21,199 nt of DNA from Actinomycetes bacterium (lineage in GTDB: Bacteria; Actinomycetota; CALGFH01). Positions within the stretch are counted from its first letter, which is position 1. Each line of letters begins with the position of its first letter. A program made the translations under genes and the position numbers. Under the pieces are notes generated by a model. The model saw only the letters and a list, made by a program, of their open reading frames with translations. It was not told the origin of the DNA and did not search any database. The stretch spans positions 1-21,199 of the forward strand of contig JASLIH010000019.1 in assembly GCA_030152105.1 (NCBI GenBank), read 5' to 3'. This document shows, piece by piece, positions 1-7,993 of the stretch.

Positions 1-1054
1 TGACCGCGGCCGGGTGGCCCTCGGCGGCGCCCAGGTTGACCAGGCGGCCCTCGGCGACCAGGTTGATCCGGCGGCCGTCCTCGAGGGTGAACTCCTCGAC
101 GTTCTCGCGGACCCGGACCACTGTGCGGGCCAGGTCGGCCAAGGCGGCCTTGTCGATCTCGACGTCGAAGTGGCCGGAGTTGGCGATCACGACCCCGTCC
201 TTCATGACCTTGAAGTGCTCGCGCCGCATCACGTCGCGGTCGCCGGTGACCGAGACGATCACGTCGGCCTCGCGGGCCGCCTGGGCCATCGGGGCGACCT
301 TGAAGCCCTCCATGGCCGCCTCGAGGGCACGGATCGGGTCGACCTCGGTGACGACGACCTTGGCCCCGAGGCCGCGGGCCCGCATGGACAGGCCCTTGCC
401 GCAGTAGCCGAACCCGGCGACCACGAAGGTCGTGCCGGCCAGCAGGAGGTTGGTGGCCCGCAGGATGCCGTCGATGGTCGACTGGCCGGTGCCGTAGCGG
501 TTGTCGAACAGGTGCTTGGTCGGGGTGTCGTTGACGGCGATGATCGGGTAGGCGAGGGCGCCCTCCCGCTCCATCTGGCGCAGCCGGATGACCCCGGTGG
601 TGGTCTCCTCGGTGCCGGCCGTGACCTCGGCCAGCTGGTCGCGCCGCTTGGTGTGCAGCAGGGTGACCAGGTCGCAGCCGTCGTCCATGGTGATGTTGGG
701 CCGGGTGTCCAGGGCCGCCTCGAGATGGGCGTAGTAGCCGTCGGTGTCGACCCCGCGCCGGGCGAAGGTGTCGATCCCGTAGTGCTCGACCAGCGCGGCC
801 GCGGTGTCGTCCTGGGTCGACAGCGGGTTGGAGGCGCACAGCACGACGCTGGCGCCGCCGGCCTTGAGGGCGCGCATCAGGTTGGCGGTCTCGGTGGTCA
901 CGTGCAGGCAGGCCGCGACCTTGAGGCCCTCGAGGGGCCGCTCCTTCTCGAAGCGGGCGCGGATGTCGCGCAGTACCGGCATGTGCCGGTCGGCCCACTC
1001 GATGCGCAGGCGCCCCTCGTCAGCCAGGGCGAGGTCGGTGACGTCGTACGGCAA
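1..1054 (-). CDS. ahcY: S-adenosylhomocysteine hydrolase (3' end outside window)
   Basis: Cytosolic NAD-dependent enzyme that splits S-adenosylhomocysteine into adenosine and homocysteine, removing the inhibitory by-product of methyltransferases. The visible 351 codons show the substrate-domain motifs [10 protein letters not shown] (51-60) and [10 protein letters not shown] (79-88), the catalytic stretch [18 protein letters not shown] (175-192), the Rossmann loop GFGYCGKG (214-221) and [10 protein letters not shown] (292-301). The C-terminal end (roughly 60 residues, by family length) lies beyond position 1. The start is a TTG at 1054-1052, with GGAGGAGGAG (1066-1057) just upstream; no in-frame ATG fits better. 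It is the short form of the enzyme: the region around residues 79-125 lacks the roughly 40-residue insert found in mycobacterial and streptomycete AhcY. It is last in the minus-strand operon, 136 nt after pnp. Identity is certain; the start is probable. Confidence 0.95.
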   Translation of the reverse strand, partial: MPYDVTDLALADEGRLRIEWADRHMPVLRDIRARFEKERPLEGLKVAACLHVTTETANLMRALKAGGASVVLCASNPLSTQDDTAAALVEHYGIDTFARRGVDTDGYYAHLEAALDTRPNITMDDGCDLVTLLHTKRRDQLAEVTAGTEETTTGVIRLRQMEREGALAYPIIAVNDTPTKHLFDNRYGTGQSTIDGILRATNLLLAGTTFVVAGFGYCGKGLSMRARGLGAKVVVTEVDPIRALEAAMEGFKVAPMAQAAREADVIVSVTGDRDVMRREHFKVMKDGVVIANSGHFDVEIDKAALADLARTVVRVRENVEEFTLEDGRRINLVAEGRLVNLGAAEGHPAAV

Positions 1055-1081
1055 AGCTCCTCCTCCGGTTCGGATGAATGG

Positions 1082-1177
1082 CAGGACGCCGGCCAAGTAT
1101 GCCCGACGCGTATGCGGAGAGCCCTGCCAGAGCAGCAGCGTCCGCGAATGCGACGTCGATACTTGGCCGGCGTCCTG
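1082..1177. repeat. 19-bp perfect inverted repeat between pnp and ahcY
   Basis: The arms at 1082-1100 (CAGGACGCCGGCCAAGTAT) and 1159-1177 are exact reverse complements, separated by 58 nt. Pairing continues imperfectly inwards: 1104-1118 against 1141-1155 match at 11 of 15 positions. In the ahcY transcript this would form a long hairpin ending about 15 nt before the Shine-Dalgarno sequence. There is no U-tract after the stem, so it does not look like an ordinary intrinsic terminator. A role in ahcY expression is inferred. Confidence 0.85.
1105..1145 (-). promoter_or_regulatory. Possible SAH-riboswitch-like element (weak)
   Basis: Read on the minus strand, this stretch inside the hairpin upstream of ahcY has GCGGA pairing with UCCGC, an inner GCUGC, a CUGC/GCAG mini-stem, CAGGGCUC, and GACGC that could pair with a downstream GCGUC. 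SAH riboswitches, which sit before ahcY in some bacteria, carry GCUGC and CAGGCUC with a pseudoknot in this order. Against it: there is one extra G in CAGGGCUC, the internal helix is short, and the two putative helices compete for bases 1141-1142. This is a candidate from pattern and position only. Confidence 0.25.
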
Positions 1178-1190
1178 GAAGGCTAGCGGA

Positions 1191-2042
1191 TCAGGCGGCG
1201 GCGGCAGGGAGCAGTGACAGCACCAGGTCGCGGAACCGGGGGCGGACGATGGCCGCGACCTCCAGGACCTCGGCGTGGCTGGTGGGGGTGCCGCCCGGGC
1301 GGTGCACGTTGGTGATGGCCGAGATGGCGGCCACCCGCAGGCCGTGGGCGCGGGCGGCGATCACCTCGGGAACGGTCGACATGCCGACGGCGTCGGCACC
1401 CCAGGACCGGAACATGGCGATCTCGGCCGGGGTCTCGTAGGAGGGGCCGGCGGCGGCCAGGTACACGCCCTCGCGGACGGGGACGCCCTCGGCCTGCCCG
1501 GCCTGGACGGCCGCGGCCCGCAGGGCCGGGTCGTAGGCGCCGGCCAGGTCGACGAAGTCGGGGGCGCCGCGCAGCGGGTTGTCGAACAGGAAGCTGATGT
1601 GGTCGGTCAGGACCATCAGGTCGGCCGGGTCGAAGTCGAGGTTGAGGCCGCCGGCGGCGTTGGTCGCGACCAGGGCCCGGCAGCCGACCGCGGCCGCGAC
1701 CCGGGTCGCGAACGCGACCTCGGCCGCGCTGTAGCCCTCGTAGGTGTGCACCCGGCCGGCCAGGACCAGCACGGGCACCCCGGCCAGCCGCCCCGCCACC
1801 ACCGCCCCGGCGTGCCCCGGGACCTTGGGCACGGGCATCCCGGGCAGCTCGGCCGCCGGCACCCAGGTCGCGTCCTCGACCTCGTCGGCCAGACCGCCCA
1901 GCCCCGACCCGAGCACCAGCGCCACCACCGGCCGCTCGGCCAGCCGCGGTTCCAGCGCCGCCGCCGCCACCCGAACCGCCTCGGGGACCGCGCGCCGGGC
2001 CGGCCGCTCCCCCGCCGGCCCAGCAGCCACCTCCTCGGTCAC
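1191..2042 (-). CDS. Purine nucleoside phosphorylase (trimeric PNP type)
   Basis: Cytosolic enzyme that phosphorolyses purine ribonucleosides to base and ribose-1-phosphate. The 283-residue product has the family's phosphate loop GSGLGG (45-50), [28 protein letters not shown] (whose Glu matches the purine-binding Glu201 of human PNP), [16 protein letters not shown], and AITN followed by SHAEVL (equivalents of Asn243 and His257). Asn in place of Asp at the base-recognition site favours a 6-oxopurine PNP over methylthioadenosine phosphorylase. The start is a GTG at 2042 that shares GTGA with the stop codon of the upstream isomerase gene, so the two are probably translationally coupled. Its place before ahcY suggests nucleoside salvage linked to the methyl cycle, although enzymes of this type usually prefer inosine and guanosine to the adenosine AhcY releases. 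Length is normal for the family. Confidence 0.93.
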   Translation of the reverse strand: MTEEVAAGPAGERPARRAVPEAVRVAAAALEPRLAERPVVALVLGSGLGGLADEVEDATWVPAAELPGMPVPKVPGHAGAVVAGRLAGVPVLVLAGRVHTYEGYSAAEVAFATRVAAAVGCRALVATNAAGGLNLDFDPADLMVLTDHISFLFDNPLRGAPDFVDLAGAYDPALRAAAVQAGQAEGVPVREGVYLAAAGPSYETPAEIAMFRSWGADAVGMSTVPEVIAARAHGLRVAAISAITNVHRPGGTPTSHAEVLEVAAIVRPRFRDLVLSLLPAAAA

Positions 2043-3172
2043 CGGGTGGTGGCCTTGGTGGACAGGGCGGCTTTGACCTGGTCGAGGGTGCGGATGGGGG
2101 TGGGGTCGACGCCTCGGGCGATGCCGAGGTAGGTGGAGGTGAAGTCGGCGAACGCGGTCAGGCGGGCCAGGCGGGCCAGGTCCGGGCCGCTGCCGGCGGT
2201 GCGCAGGAGGGGGTCGGCGATCCCGAGGGCGTCGAGGACGGCTTGGACGCGGCGGCCGTCGCGGTCGTGCTCGCCGGGCTCGTCGCGGAGCAGGACCAGC
2301 TCGCGATCCGGGCCGAGGCCGCCCTCGAGGCCCATGACGTCGTTGTGGTTGGCCTCGGGGAGAGCGCCGGACACGACCGGGATCTTGGCGTTCTCGTTGC
2401 ACTGGGTGCGGAACCGGGTGGCCGCGACCGCTCCCAGCTGGCCGCTGCCCCAGACGACGGGGAGGCGGTCCAGCAGTCGCAGCGCGGCCTGCTTGGCCGG
2501 GTTGCCCGCCGTCTCCACGTCGGGGCCGAGGGCGGCGGCCTCCGCGTCGAGAGTGTCGGCGGCGGCGCAGACCTGGTCGCTCAGTGGCGGCAGGACCCCG
2601 GCCGCCTCGGCGGCCAGGCAGACCGGGACGACCAGTGACCAGAGGGCGGCCCTTGGCATGCGGCCGCCCTCGATGGTGACCAGGGGCGTGCCCCGGGAGG
2701 AGGCCAGCTCGGCCAGGGCGCCGCCCGAGGTGACCGCGACGAGGCGGGCCCCGGCGGCCAGTCCCTGCTCGACCGCGGACAGGGTCTCGGCGGTGTTGCC
2801 GGAGTACGAGGTGGCGACCAGCAGCGTGCCCGGCCCGACGAACGCGGGCAGCCGGTCGCCCTTGACGGCCAGCACGGGCACGCCCGACCCGGCGAAGGCC
2901 AGCCCGGCCAGCACGTCCCCGGCGATCCCGGAGCCGCCCATGCCGGCCACGACCACCACCTCTGGCAGGGGACCGACCAGGGGCGCCGCCTGGGCGGCCC
3001 TCAGGGCGACCCGCGCCTGCCCGCCGGCGCCGGCGACCTCGCCCAGCATGTCGCCCGGGTCGCGCCGGGCCAGCTCGGCCGGGTCGTCGAGCACCGCGGC
3101 CCCGGAGGGGGCTGAGGAGCGCCGGCGGGGTGCCCCGGTGGACTCGGAGAGGTTGACCGTGGGGCCGCTCAC
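2039..3172 (-). CDS. Bifunctional phosphoglucose/phosphomannose isomerase (SIS domains)
   Basis: Interconverts glucose-6-phosphate, fructose-6-phosphate and probably mannose-6-phosphate, feeding the phosphomannomutase encoded two genes upstream. The 377-residue product has two SIS folds. Visible motifs are GMGGSG (77-82), the sugar-phosphate loop TSYSGNTAET (121-130), Arg174, the catalytic Glu260 in NENAK, His276 in PEANHND, and Lys367 in TLDQVK. These match the archaeal and actinobacterial PGI/PMI family rather than classical Pgi or zinc-dependent ManA. The first 25 residues are low-complexity and not conserved. The start is a GTG at 3172 sharing GTGA with the stop of the Trm112 gene, and the stop shares GTGA with pnp. 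No separate manA is visible, so this enzyme probably supplies mannose-6-phosphate. Substrate range is inferred from the family. Confidence 0.9.
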   Translation of the reverse strand: MSGPTVNLSESTGAPRRRSSAPSGAAVLDDPAELARRDPGDMLGEVAGAGGQARVALRAAQAAPLVGPLPEVVVVAGMGGSGIAGDVLAGLAFAGSGVPVLAVKGDRLPAFVGPGTLLVATSYSGNTAETLSAVEQGLAAGARLVAVTSGGALAELASSRGTPLVTIEGGRMPRAALWSLVVPVCLAAEAAGVLPPLSDQVCAAADTLDAEAAALGPDVETAGNPAKQAALRLLDRLPVVWGSGQLGAVAATRFRTQCNENAKIPVVSGALPEANHNDVMGLEGGLGPDRELVLLRDEPGEHDRDGRRVQAVLDALGIADPLLRTAGSGPDLARLARLTAFADFTSTYLGIARGVDPTPIRTLDQVKAALSTKATTR

Positions 3173-3354
3173 GCCGGCGTCGTTCCCGGCTTCTCGGCCT
3201 CCTCGATCAGCATCACCGGGATGTCGTCGCGCACCGGGTATCGGTAGCGGCACTCGCCACGGCACTCGATGACCTGCTCGGCCTCCTTGTACTCGACCTC
3301 GCCGTGGCAGTTCGGGCAGGCCAGGATCTCCAGCAGCTTCTCGTCAAGGGCCAT
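3169..3354 (-). CDS. Trm112-like small zinc-binding protein
   Basis: A 61-residue cytosolic protein of the Trm112/UPF0434 family. The opening LLEILACPNCHGEV carries a CxxC pair, a second pair of cysteines follows in CRGEC, and the family ending YRYPVRDDIPVML comes next. Eukaryotic Trm112 activates methyltransferases; bacterial relatives have no firmly settled role. The start ATG at 3354 has GGAGGG upstream. The gene lies 24 nt after manB and overlaps the SIS isomerase by 4 nt (GTGA), the same placing as in many actinobacteria. Family assignment is firm; the function is unknown. Its position in an operon with ahcY makes a methyltransferase link tempting but unproven. Confidence 0.88.
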   Translation of the reverse strand: MALDEKLLEILACPNCHGEVEYKEAEQVIECRGECRYRYPVRDDIPVMLIEEAEKPGTTPA

Positions 3355-3378
3355 CGTGGGGCTCCCTCCTCGGGCCGT

Positions 3379-4734
3379 TCAGGCCGGCTCGCCGCCGACC
3401 GCCTCCAGCACCTCGTCCCGCACCCTGGCCATCTCGGCCTCGGTGGTGGCTTCGACGTTGAGCCGGAGCAGGGGCTCGGTGTTGCTCGGTCGCAGATTGA
3501 ACCACCAATCGCCGGCCTCGACGGTCAGCCCGTCGGCGAAGTCGGCCATCTCGGCCGGGTAGCGGGCGGCCACGGTCTCGATGACCTTGCCGGGGTCCTC
3601 GACGCGGCGGTTGATCTCGCCCGAGGCGGCGTAGCGGCGGTAGGGGGCCAGCACCTCCGACAGTGGCCGGCCCGCCCGGGACAGCGCGTCCAGGGTGACC
3701 AGGGCGGCGATCAGGCCCGAGTCGGCCCGGTAGTTGTCGCGGAAGTAGTAGTGCCCGGAGTGCTCGCAGCCGAAGATGGCCCCGGTCTCGGCCATCACGC
3801 CCTTGATGAAGCTGTGCCCGACCCGGGTGCGGACCGGGACCCCGCCGGCCTCGCGGATCGTCTCGGGCACGACCCGGGAGCAGATCAGGTTGTAGAGGAC
3901 GGTCGCGCCCGGCTCGCGCTCGCACATCAGCCGGGCCACCAGGGCCCCGACCAGGCTGGAGGGCACGGTCGCGCCCAGCTCGTCGACCAGGAACACCCGG
4001 TCGGCGTCGCCGTCGAAGGCCAGCCCGACGTCGGCGCCCTCGGCCACCACCCTGGCCTGGAGCTCGCGCACGTTCTCGGGGTTGAGCGGGTCGGCCGGGT
4101 GGTTGGGGAAGTTGCCGTCCAGCTCGAAGTACATCGACACCAGCTCGAACGGCAGCCCGGCGAAGACGGCCGGGACCACGTGCCCGGCCATGCCGTTGCC
4201 GGCGTCGGCGACCACCTTGAGGGGCCGCAGGGCGTCCCGGTCGGCGAAGCCCTGGACGTGGGCGGCGTAGCGCTCCAGCAGGTCGTCGGCCTGTTGCTCG
4301 CGGCCCCGGCGGGCGGCGTCGGCGGCCGGCTCGCCAGCCGCGACCATCCGCTTGATGTCGACCAGCCCCGACTCCTCCCCCACCGGGACCGCGCCCGGCC
4401 GGCAGAGCTTGAGGCCGTTGTAGCGGGCCGGGTTGTGGGAGGCGGTCAGCATCACCCCGGCAACGTCAAGGGCCCCGGAGACGTAGTAGAGCATGTCGGT
4501 CGAGCAGAGCCCGACCCGGAGCACGTCCGCCCCCTGGGCCATGGCCCCGGCGGCCAGGGCGTCGGCCATCGGCTTGGACGACGGCCGCATGTCCTGGCCG
4601 ATGGCCAGGGTCCTCGCCCCGGTGAGGGCCACGAACGCCCGCCCGACCCGCTCGGCCAGCTCCTCGTCCAGCTGGTCGGGGTAGACCCCGCGGACGTCGT
4701 AGGCCTTGAACACCTGGTCGAGGGCGGACGGCAC
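3379..4734 (-). CDS. manB: Phosphomannomutase/phosphoglucomutase
   Basis: Cytosolic alpha-D-phosphohexomutase that converts mannose-6-phosphate to mannose-1-phosphate for GDP-mannose synthesis, possibly also acting on glucose phosphates. The 451-residue protein has all four family loops: the phosphoserine loop TASHNP (97-102, Ser99), the metal loop DGDADR (241-246), the sugar loop EHSGHYYF (324-331) and the phosphate loop RPSNTEP (415-421). The length is normal. The start is a GTG at 4734, preceded at a good distance by AGGAG. It lies 48 nt downstream of the broken GGDEF-EAL gene and 24 nt upstream of the Trm112 gene. With the SIS isomerase and the guanylyltransferase at 18335-19453 it completes the route to GDP-mannose. 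The exact sugar preference cannot be read from sequence alone. Confidence 0.93.
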   Translation of the reverse strand: MPSALDQVFKAYDVRGVYPDQLDEELAERVGRAFVALTGARTLAIGQDMRPSSKPMADALAAGAMAQGADVLRVGLCSTDMLYYVSGALDVAGVMLTASHNPARYNGLKLCRPGAVPVGEESGLVDIKRMVAAGEPAADAARRGREQQADDLLERYAAHVQGFADRDALRPLKVVADAGNGMAGHVVPAVFAGLPFELVSMYFELDGNFPNHPADPLNPENVRELQARVVAEGADVGLAFDGDADRVFLVDELGATVPSSLVGALVARLMCEREPGATVLYNLICSRVVPETIREAGGVPVRTRVGHSFIKGVMAETGAIFGCEHSGHYYFRDNYRADSGLIAALVTLDALSRAGRPLSEVLAPYRRYAASGEINRRVEDPGKVIETVAARYPAEMADFADGLTVEAGDWWFNLRPSNTEPLLRLNVEATTEAEMARVRDEVLEAVGGEPA

Positions 4735-4782
4735 GGCGGCTCCTTGCGGCGGGTGCTGCGGCGGACCGGGACGCCCGCGATT

Positions 4783-7031
4783 CTAGTCCGGGCCGACCGG
4801 TTGGGGCGCCGCCCGGCCCGACAGCCACGACGGCACCTCGGCCGCCGGCATGGGCCGCGCGAACAGGTAGCCCTGGGCCAGCGGCACCCCGGCGTGCCGG
4901 ACCACCTCGGCCTGCTGCTCGGTCTCGACCCCCTCGGCCACGATCTCGAGGTCGAGGATCTCCCCCACCGAGATGACCAGCCGGAACAGCTCGTCGGCGC
5001 GGAGCTCGTCGCCCTGGGCGAGGAAGCTGCGGTCGATCTTGAGCTGGTGGACGGGGAAGGACCGCAGCGAGGCCAGGGAGGCATAGCCGGTGCCGAAGTC
5101 GTCGATGGCGATCCGGACGCCCGCCTCGGCGACCCGCTGCAGCTGGACCCTGGCGTTGCGTTCGTCGATCAGCTCGGACTCGGTGATCTCGAGGGTCAGC
5201 TGGGGCGCCGGCAGCCCGCTGTCCTCCAGGACGGCCACGACGGTGTCGGCGAACCGGGGATCGTCGAGCTGCCGTGGGCCCACGTTCACGGCCAGGCGCA
5301 GCCCGTCGGCCCCTGGCCGCCTCGACCAGTCGGCCATCTGCCGGCAGGCGCTGGCCAGCACGTGGTTGCCGAGGGCGACGATGTGGCCGGTCCGCTCGGC
5401 CAGGGGGATGAAGGTCCCGGGGGGCAGCAGGCCGAGGTTCGGGTGCAGCCAGCGCCTCGGCGCCGGCGCAGCGGCCGGTGCGCAGGTCGATGTGCGGCTG
5501 GTAGTGGAGCACGATCTCGCCGCGCTCGACGGCGTGGGCCAGGTGCTCCTCCAGCAGCCGGAGCTGGGCGATCTCCCCGTGGCCGGACTCGGTGAACCGC
5601 TCGACCCGGTTCTTCCCCTTGGCCTTGGCCGAGTACATGGCGATGTCGGCGCAGCGCATCAGGTCCCCGGCGGTCAGCTTGGGTGTCGCCCCGGCCAGGC
5701 CGATGCTGGCGCCGACGGTGACGGTCACGCGGCGCAGCCGGTCGGCGACCTCGTCGGCGTGGTCGGGACGGTCAAGGCCGGTGAGCAGCAGGGCGAACTC
5801 GTCGCCACCGAAGCGCGCCGCCATCCCGCGGCCGTCTCCCGCCCCGCCAAGGCGGGCGGCCACCTCGACCAGCAGCTCGTCCCCGGTTGCGTGGCCGTGG
5901 ACGTCGTTGACCTGCTTGAAGTCGTCGAGGTCGACGATCAGCAGGGCGATGGTGTCCTCGGCGGCGTCGGTGGCGGCGTCAAAGGCGCCGGCCAGCCGCT
6001 GGAAGAAGAGCGTCCGGTTGGGCAGGCCGGTGAGCTGGTCGTGGTGGGCGCGGTGGGCCAGCTCGGTGTGGACGCGGCAGTTGGCGTGGGCCAGCGACCA
6101 TTGGGTGGCCAGCGTCCGGAACGCGTCGAAGATGTCGTCGGGGATGGGCCGCACGGCGCCGGCGAGCAGGAACCGGTCGGCGTCGGCGGTGGCCAGCCCC
6201 ACCGCCCGCCAGCGGCGCCGGCCGCCCACCAGCCGGTCGATCGGCTCGGTGCTGCAGCTGACCTCCTGGGCGCGGTCGCTGTCGCGGGGGTCGAGGCGCT
6301 CGACGCAGCTCGGCGCCAGGACCGTTCCCCGGACCGTCTCGGGCACCCCGGCCGACCCCTCGACCACGACCTCCTCGCCGGCGCGCCGCAGCACCAGCAC
6401 GCCGACACCGGGGAGCTGGGCGCACAGCTCGGCGGCGGCCTCGCGGGTGATGAGGCGGACCTCGCGGGCGTCGGTGCGGTTGAGGAGCCGGCTGCCGGTC
6501 CTGGCCAGCAGGGTCTCGCGGGCCGCGGCCGCCTCGTGGCGGACCAGCGACAGGTACAGGGCGCGCATCAGCACGCCCATCATCACGATCATGGGGAGCA
6601 GGCCGAGGACCGCGCCGGACTGCCAGGGGATGTGGCGCCCGAGCGAGGTCGGGGACAGGCCGATGGTGACCGGGAACGCGGCCGCCACCATCAGGGTCCG
6701 GGTCGCCGCCGCCTGCTGGGAGCCGTACAGCGACTGGGTGACCAGTGCGCACATGCAGGCCGACGGTGGCCATCGGGTCGCCCAGGCCGACCCCGCCGAG
6801 CACGATCGTGGGCGCGACCAGCAGCGGCTCCAGGAACAGGGCCCGCCGCCACAGGTAGGTGACGACGAAGTCGCCGAGCAGCAGCGCGAGGGCGACGGCC
6901 GCGGCGGCGCGCCGGGCGGCGCCGTGCTCGGGGTTCAGCTGGGCCAGCTGCGGCAGGCCCCCGAGGCAGGCGTAGACGATGGCGGCCAGCCGGGTCCTGC
7001 CGAGGACGGTCGCGGGCACGAGCCTCCGCAC
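4783..7031 (-). pseudogene. Membrane GGDEF-EAL (c-di-GMP turnover) protein, two frameshifts
   Basis: Product would make and/or degrade cyclic di-GMP at the membrane. From a GTG near 7031 (or 7019) the first frame encodes several hydrophobic helices (about 6760-7000). At about 6755 the frame must move by one base to continue into MCALVTQSLYG, more hydrophobic helices, a GAF-like region and a diguanylate cyclase domain with intact RFGGDEF (GGDEF codons 5809-5795). The EAL domain begins with HYQPHIDLRTG and EAL (5458-5450), then the frame breaks. The other frame carries LHPNLG, NVGPRQL, EITESELI, DDFGTGYASL, LKIDRSF, VAEGVETEQQ and AQGYLFARPM to the TAG at 4783. Codon bias and domain sequence are intact on both sides of each break, so decay is recent or the breaks are sequencing errors. 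It sits between the zinc-ribbon gene and manB, same strand. Confidence 0.8.
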
Positions 7032-7039
7032 CGGCCGGC

Positions 7040-7216
7040 TCAGAACCGGCGTTCGCTGGCCAGCGAGAGGACCTTGCCCAGGGGGACGTCGGTGCCCTCC
7101 TTGAACCAGCCCTTCCACTCGCACGCCTGGCAGGAGGCGAAGGTGTGGTCCTCGTCGGGGGCGAGGCGGATCTGGATCGCTGTCAGGCGGGAGGAGGTGC
7201 AGGCGGGGCAGCGCAT
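7040..7216 (-). CDS. Small zinc-ribbon protein, 58 aa
   Basis: An unrecognised small cytosolic protein with two CxxC knuckles: CPAC at residues 3-6 and CQAC at 29-32, followed by EWKGWFKEG. This is the layout of a zinc ribbon. The ATG at 7216 follows AAGGA at a suitable distance, and codon use matches neighbouring genes. It stops 8 nt before the first possible start of the GGDEF-EAL gene, so the two are probably cotranscribed. It occupies about the place of Rv3258c in the mycobacterial cluster, but does not look like that protein's family (DUF3499). No function can be given. Confidence 0.72.
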   Translation of the reverse strand: MRCPACTSSRLTAIQIRLAPDEDHTFASCQACEWKGWFKEGTDVPLGKVLSLASERRF

Positions 7217-7283
7217 GGCGGAGTCCTTCAGGATGAGGAAGCGATGTCCTCAAGCCATCGGCGTCCGCCGACACGCGACACAT

Positions 7284-7321
7284 AGCCCGCAAGGGTGGCT
7301 AGGGCGCCACCCGAACGGGCT
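7284..7321. promoter_or_regulatory. Long hairpin in leader of the zinc-ribbon/GGDEF-EAL operon
   Basis: AGCCCG (7284-7289) pairs with CGGGCT (7316-7321), and GGGTGGC (7293-7299) pairs with GCCACCC (7306-7312), with a CAA/GAA internal loop and a six-base apical loop. It lies between divergent genes and inside the predicted leader of the minus-strand operon. There is no T-run on either side, so it is more likely an RNA or DNA regulatory structure than a terminator. Its role is unknown. Confidence 0.6.
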
Positions 7322-7387
7322 AGCACGTTCGCGACGCCCGCGGTAACTGTCAGGTCTCCCCTACCGGTTCCCGTGGGCGCCGGGGGG

Positions 7388-7416
7388 AAGGTACGACGGC
7401 CTGGGCTGCCGGTCAA
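7388..7416 (-). promoter_or_regulatory. Candidate housekeeping promoter for the 7216-to-1 operon
   Basis: Minus strand: TTGACC (7416-7411), a 17-nt spacer, then TACCTT (7393-7388). Spacing is ideal and the -35 box differs from consensus by one base. Transcription would start near 7381, giving a leader of about 165 nt that contains the hairpin at 7284-7321. Assigned by pattern only. Confidence 0.45.
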
Positions 7417-7418
7417 GC

Positions 7419-7895
7419 ATGTCGGCGCTATGGTTGCCGGAGTCGACTCTGCCGTTCCGGAAGGAGCCGCTCCTGCCCCGTCCCCGCCATGGCCGCCGGC
7501 CACCCCGGCCCCGCCTGCGGCTGCCCACCGTGCAGCCGCCGGGGACCGGCCGGGAGGCGTTCATGCGCCTGGTCTCCGAGGCCGTCGAGTCGATCCCGGA
7601 GCAGTTCCGGGACCGGCTGGCCAACGTCGAGTTCATCATCGAGGAGACCCCGCGGGGCGACGAGGTCCCCGGGGGCGAGCTGCTGCTCGGCCTGTACCAG
7701 GGCGTGCCCCTGACCGAGCGCGGGGCCGGCTACTTCGGGGTCCTGCCCGACCGGATCGTCCTGTTCCGCCGGCCCATCGAGGCCAGGGCCCGCTCGGACG
7801 CCGACCTGGCCGAGCTGGTCCGCGAGGTCGTGGTCCACGAGGTCGCCCACTACTTCGGCATCGACGACGACCGCCTCGACGAGCTCGGCTGGTAG
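7419..7895 (+). CDS. Zincin-like metallopeptidase family protein (DUF1025/PF06262)
   Basis: Small predicted zinc-dependent peptidase of unknown target, the family of mycobacterial Rv3259, which has the same place next to whiB2 and manB. The core runs from SIPEQFRDRLANVEFIIEE through ELLLGLYQGVPLTER and GVLPDRIVLFRRPIE to the zinc site HEVAHYFGIDDDRLDELGW, i.e. HExxH with a following Gly and Asp residues. The start is uncertain. ATG 7419 gives 158 residues with an Arg/Pro-rich lead (RPRHGRRPPRPRLR) resembling actinobacterial homologues, but has no clear ribosome-binding site. ATG 7563 has an excellent GGGAGG five bases upstream and gives about 110 residues, losing only a few residues of the conserved core. 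It stands alone on the plus strand and is divergent from the zinc-ribbon gene. Confidence 0.88.
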   Translation: MSALWLPESTLPFRKEPLLPRPRHGRRPPRPRLRLPTVQPPGTGREAFMRLVSEAVESIPEQFRDRLANVEFIIEETPRGDEVPGGELLLGLYQGVPLTERGAGYFGVLPDRIVLFRRPIEARARSDADLAELVREVVVHEVAHYFGIDDDRLDELGW

Positions 7896-7993
7896 CCCGC
7901 CGGGGCTGTGGACAACCCCAGGCACCAGTTCCGGCCCTGAGTTAGCCTCCCCCACCGGGGGACCCGGCGCCGGAGGGTTCGGGTGCAGCGCGG

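Noticed and set aside
14..1186. Plus-strand open frame of 390 codons
   Set aside because: Antisense shadow of ahcY, which has clear family motifs on the minus strand.
3304..5595. Long plus-strand open frame of about 760 codons
   Set aside because: It is antisense to manB and the GGDEF-EAL gene, rich in Gly/His/Asp/Val repeats typical of reverse frames in GC-rich DNA, with no domain.
7333..7380. Full c-di-AMP (ydaO) riboswitch
   Set aside because: Only the 3' motif is partly matched; the GGUGAAUC core and flanking helices are not seen, and part of the element would lie upstream of the predicted transcription start.
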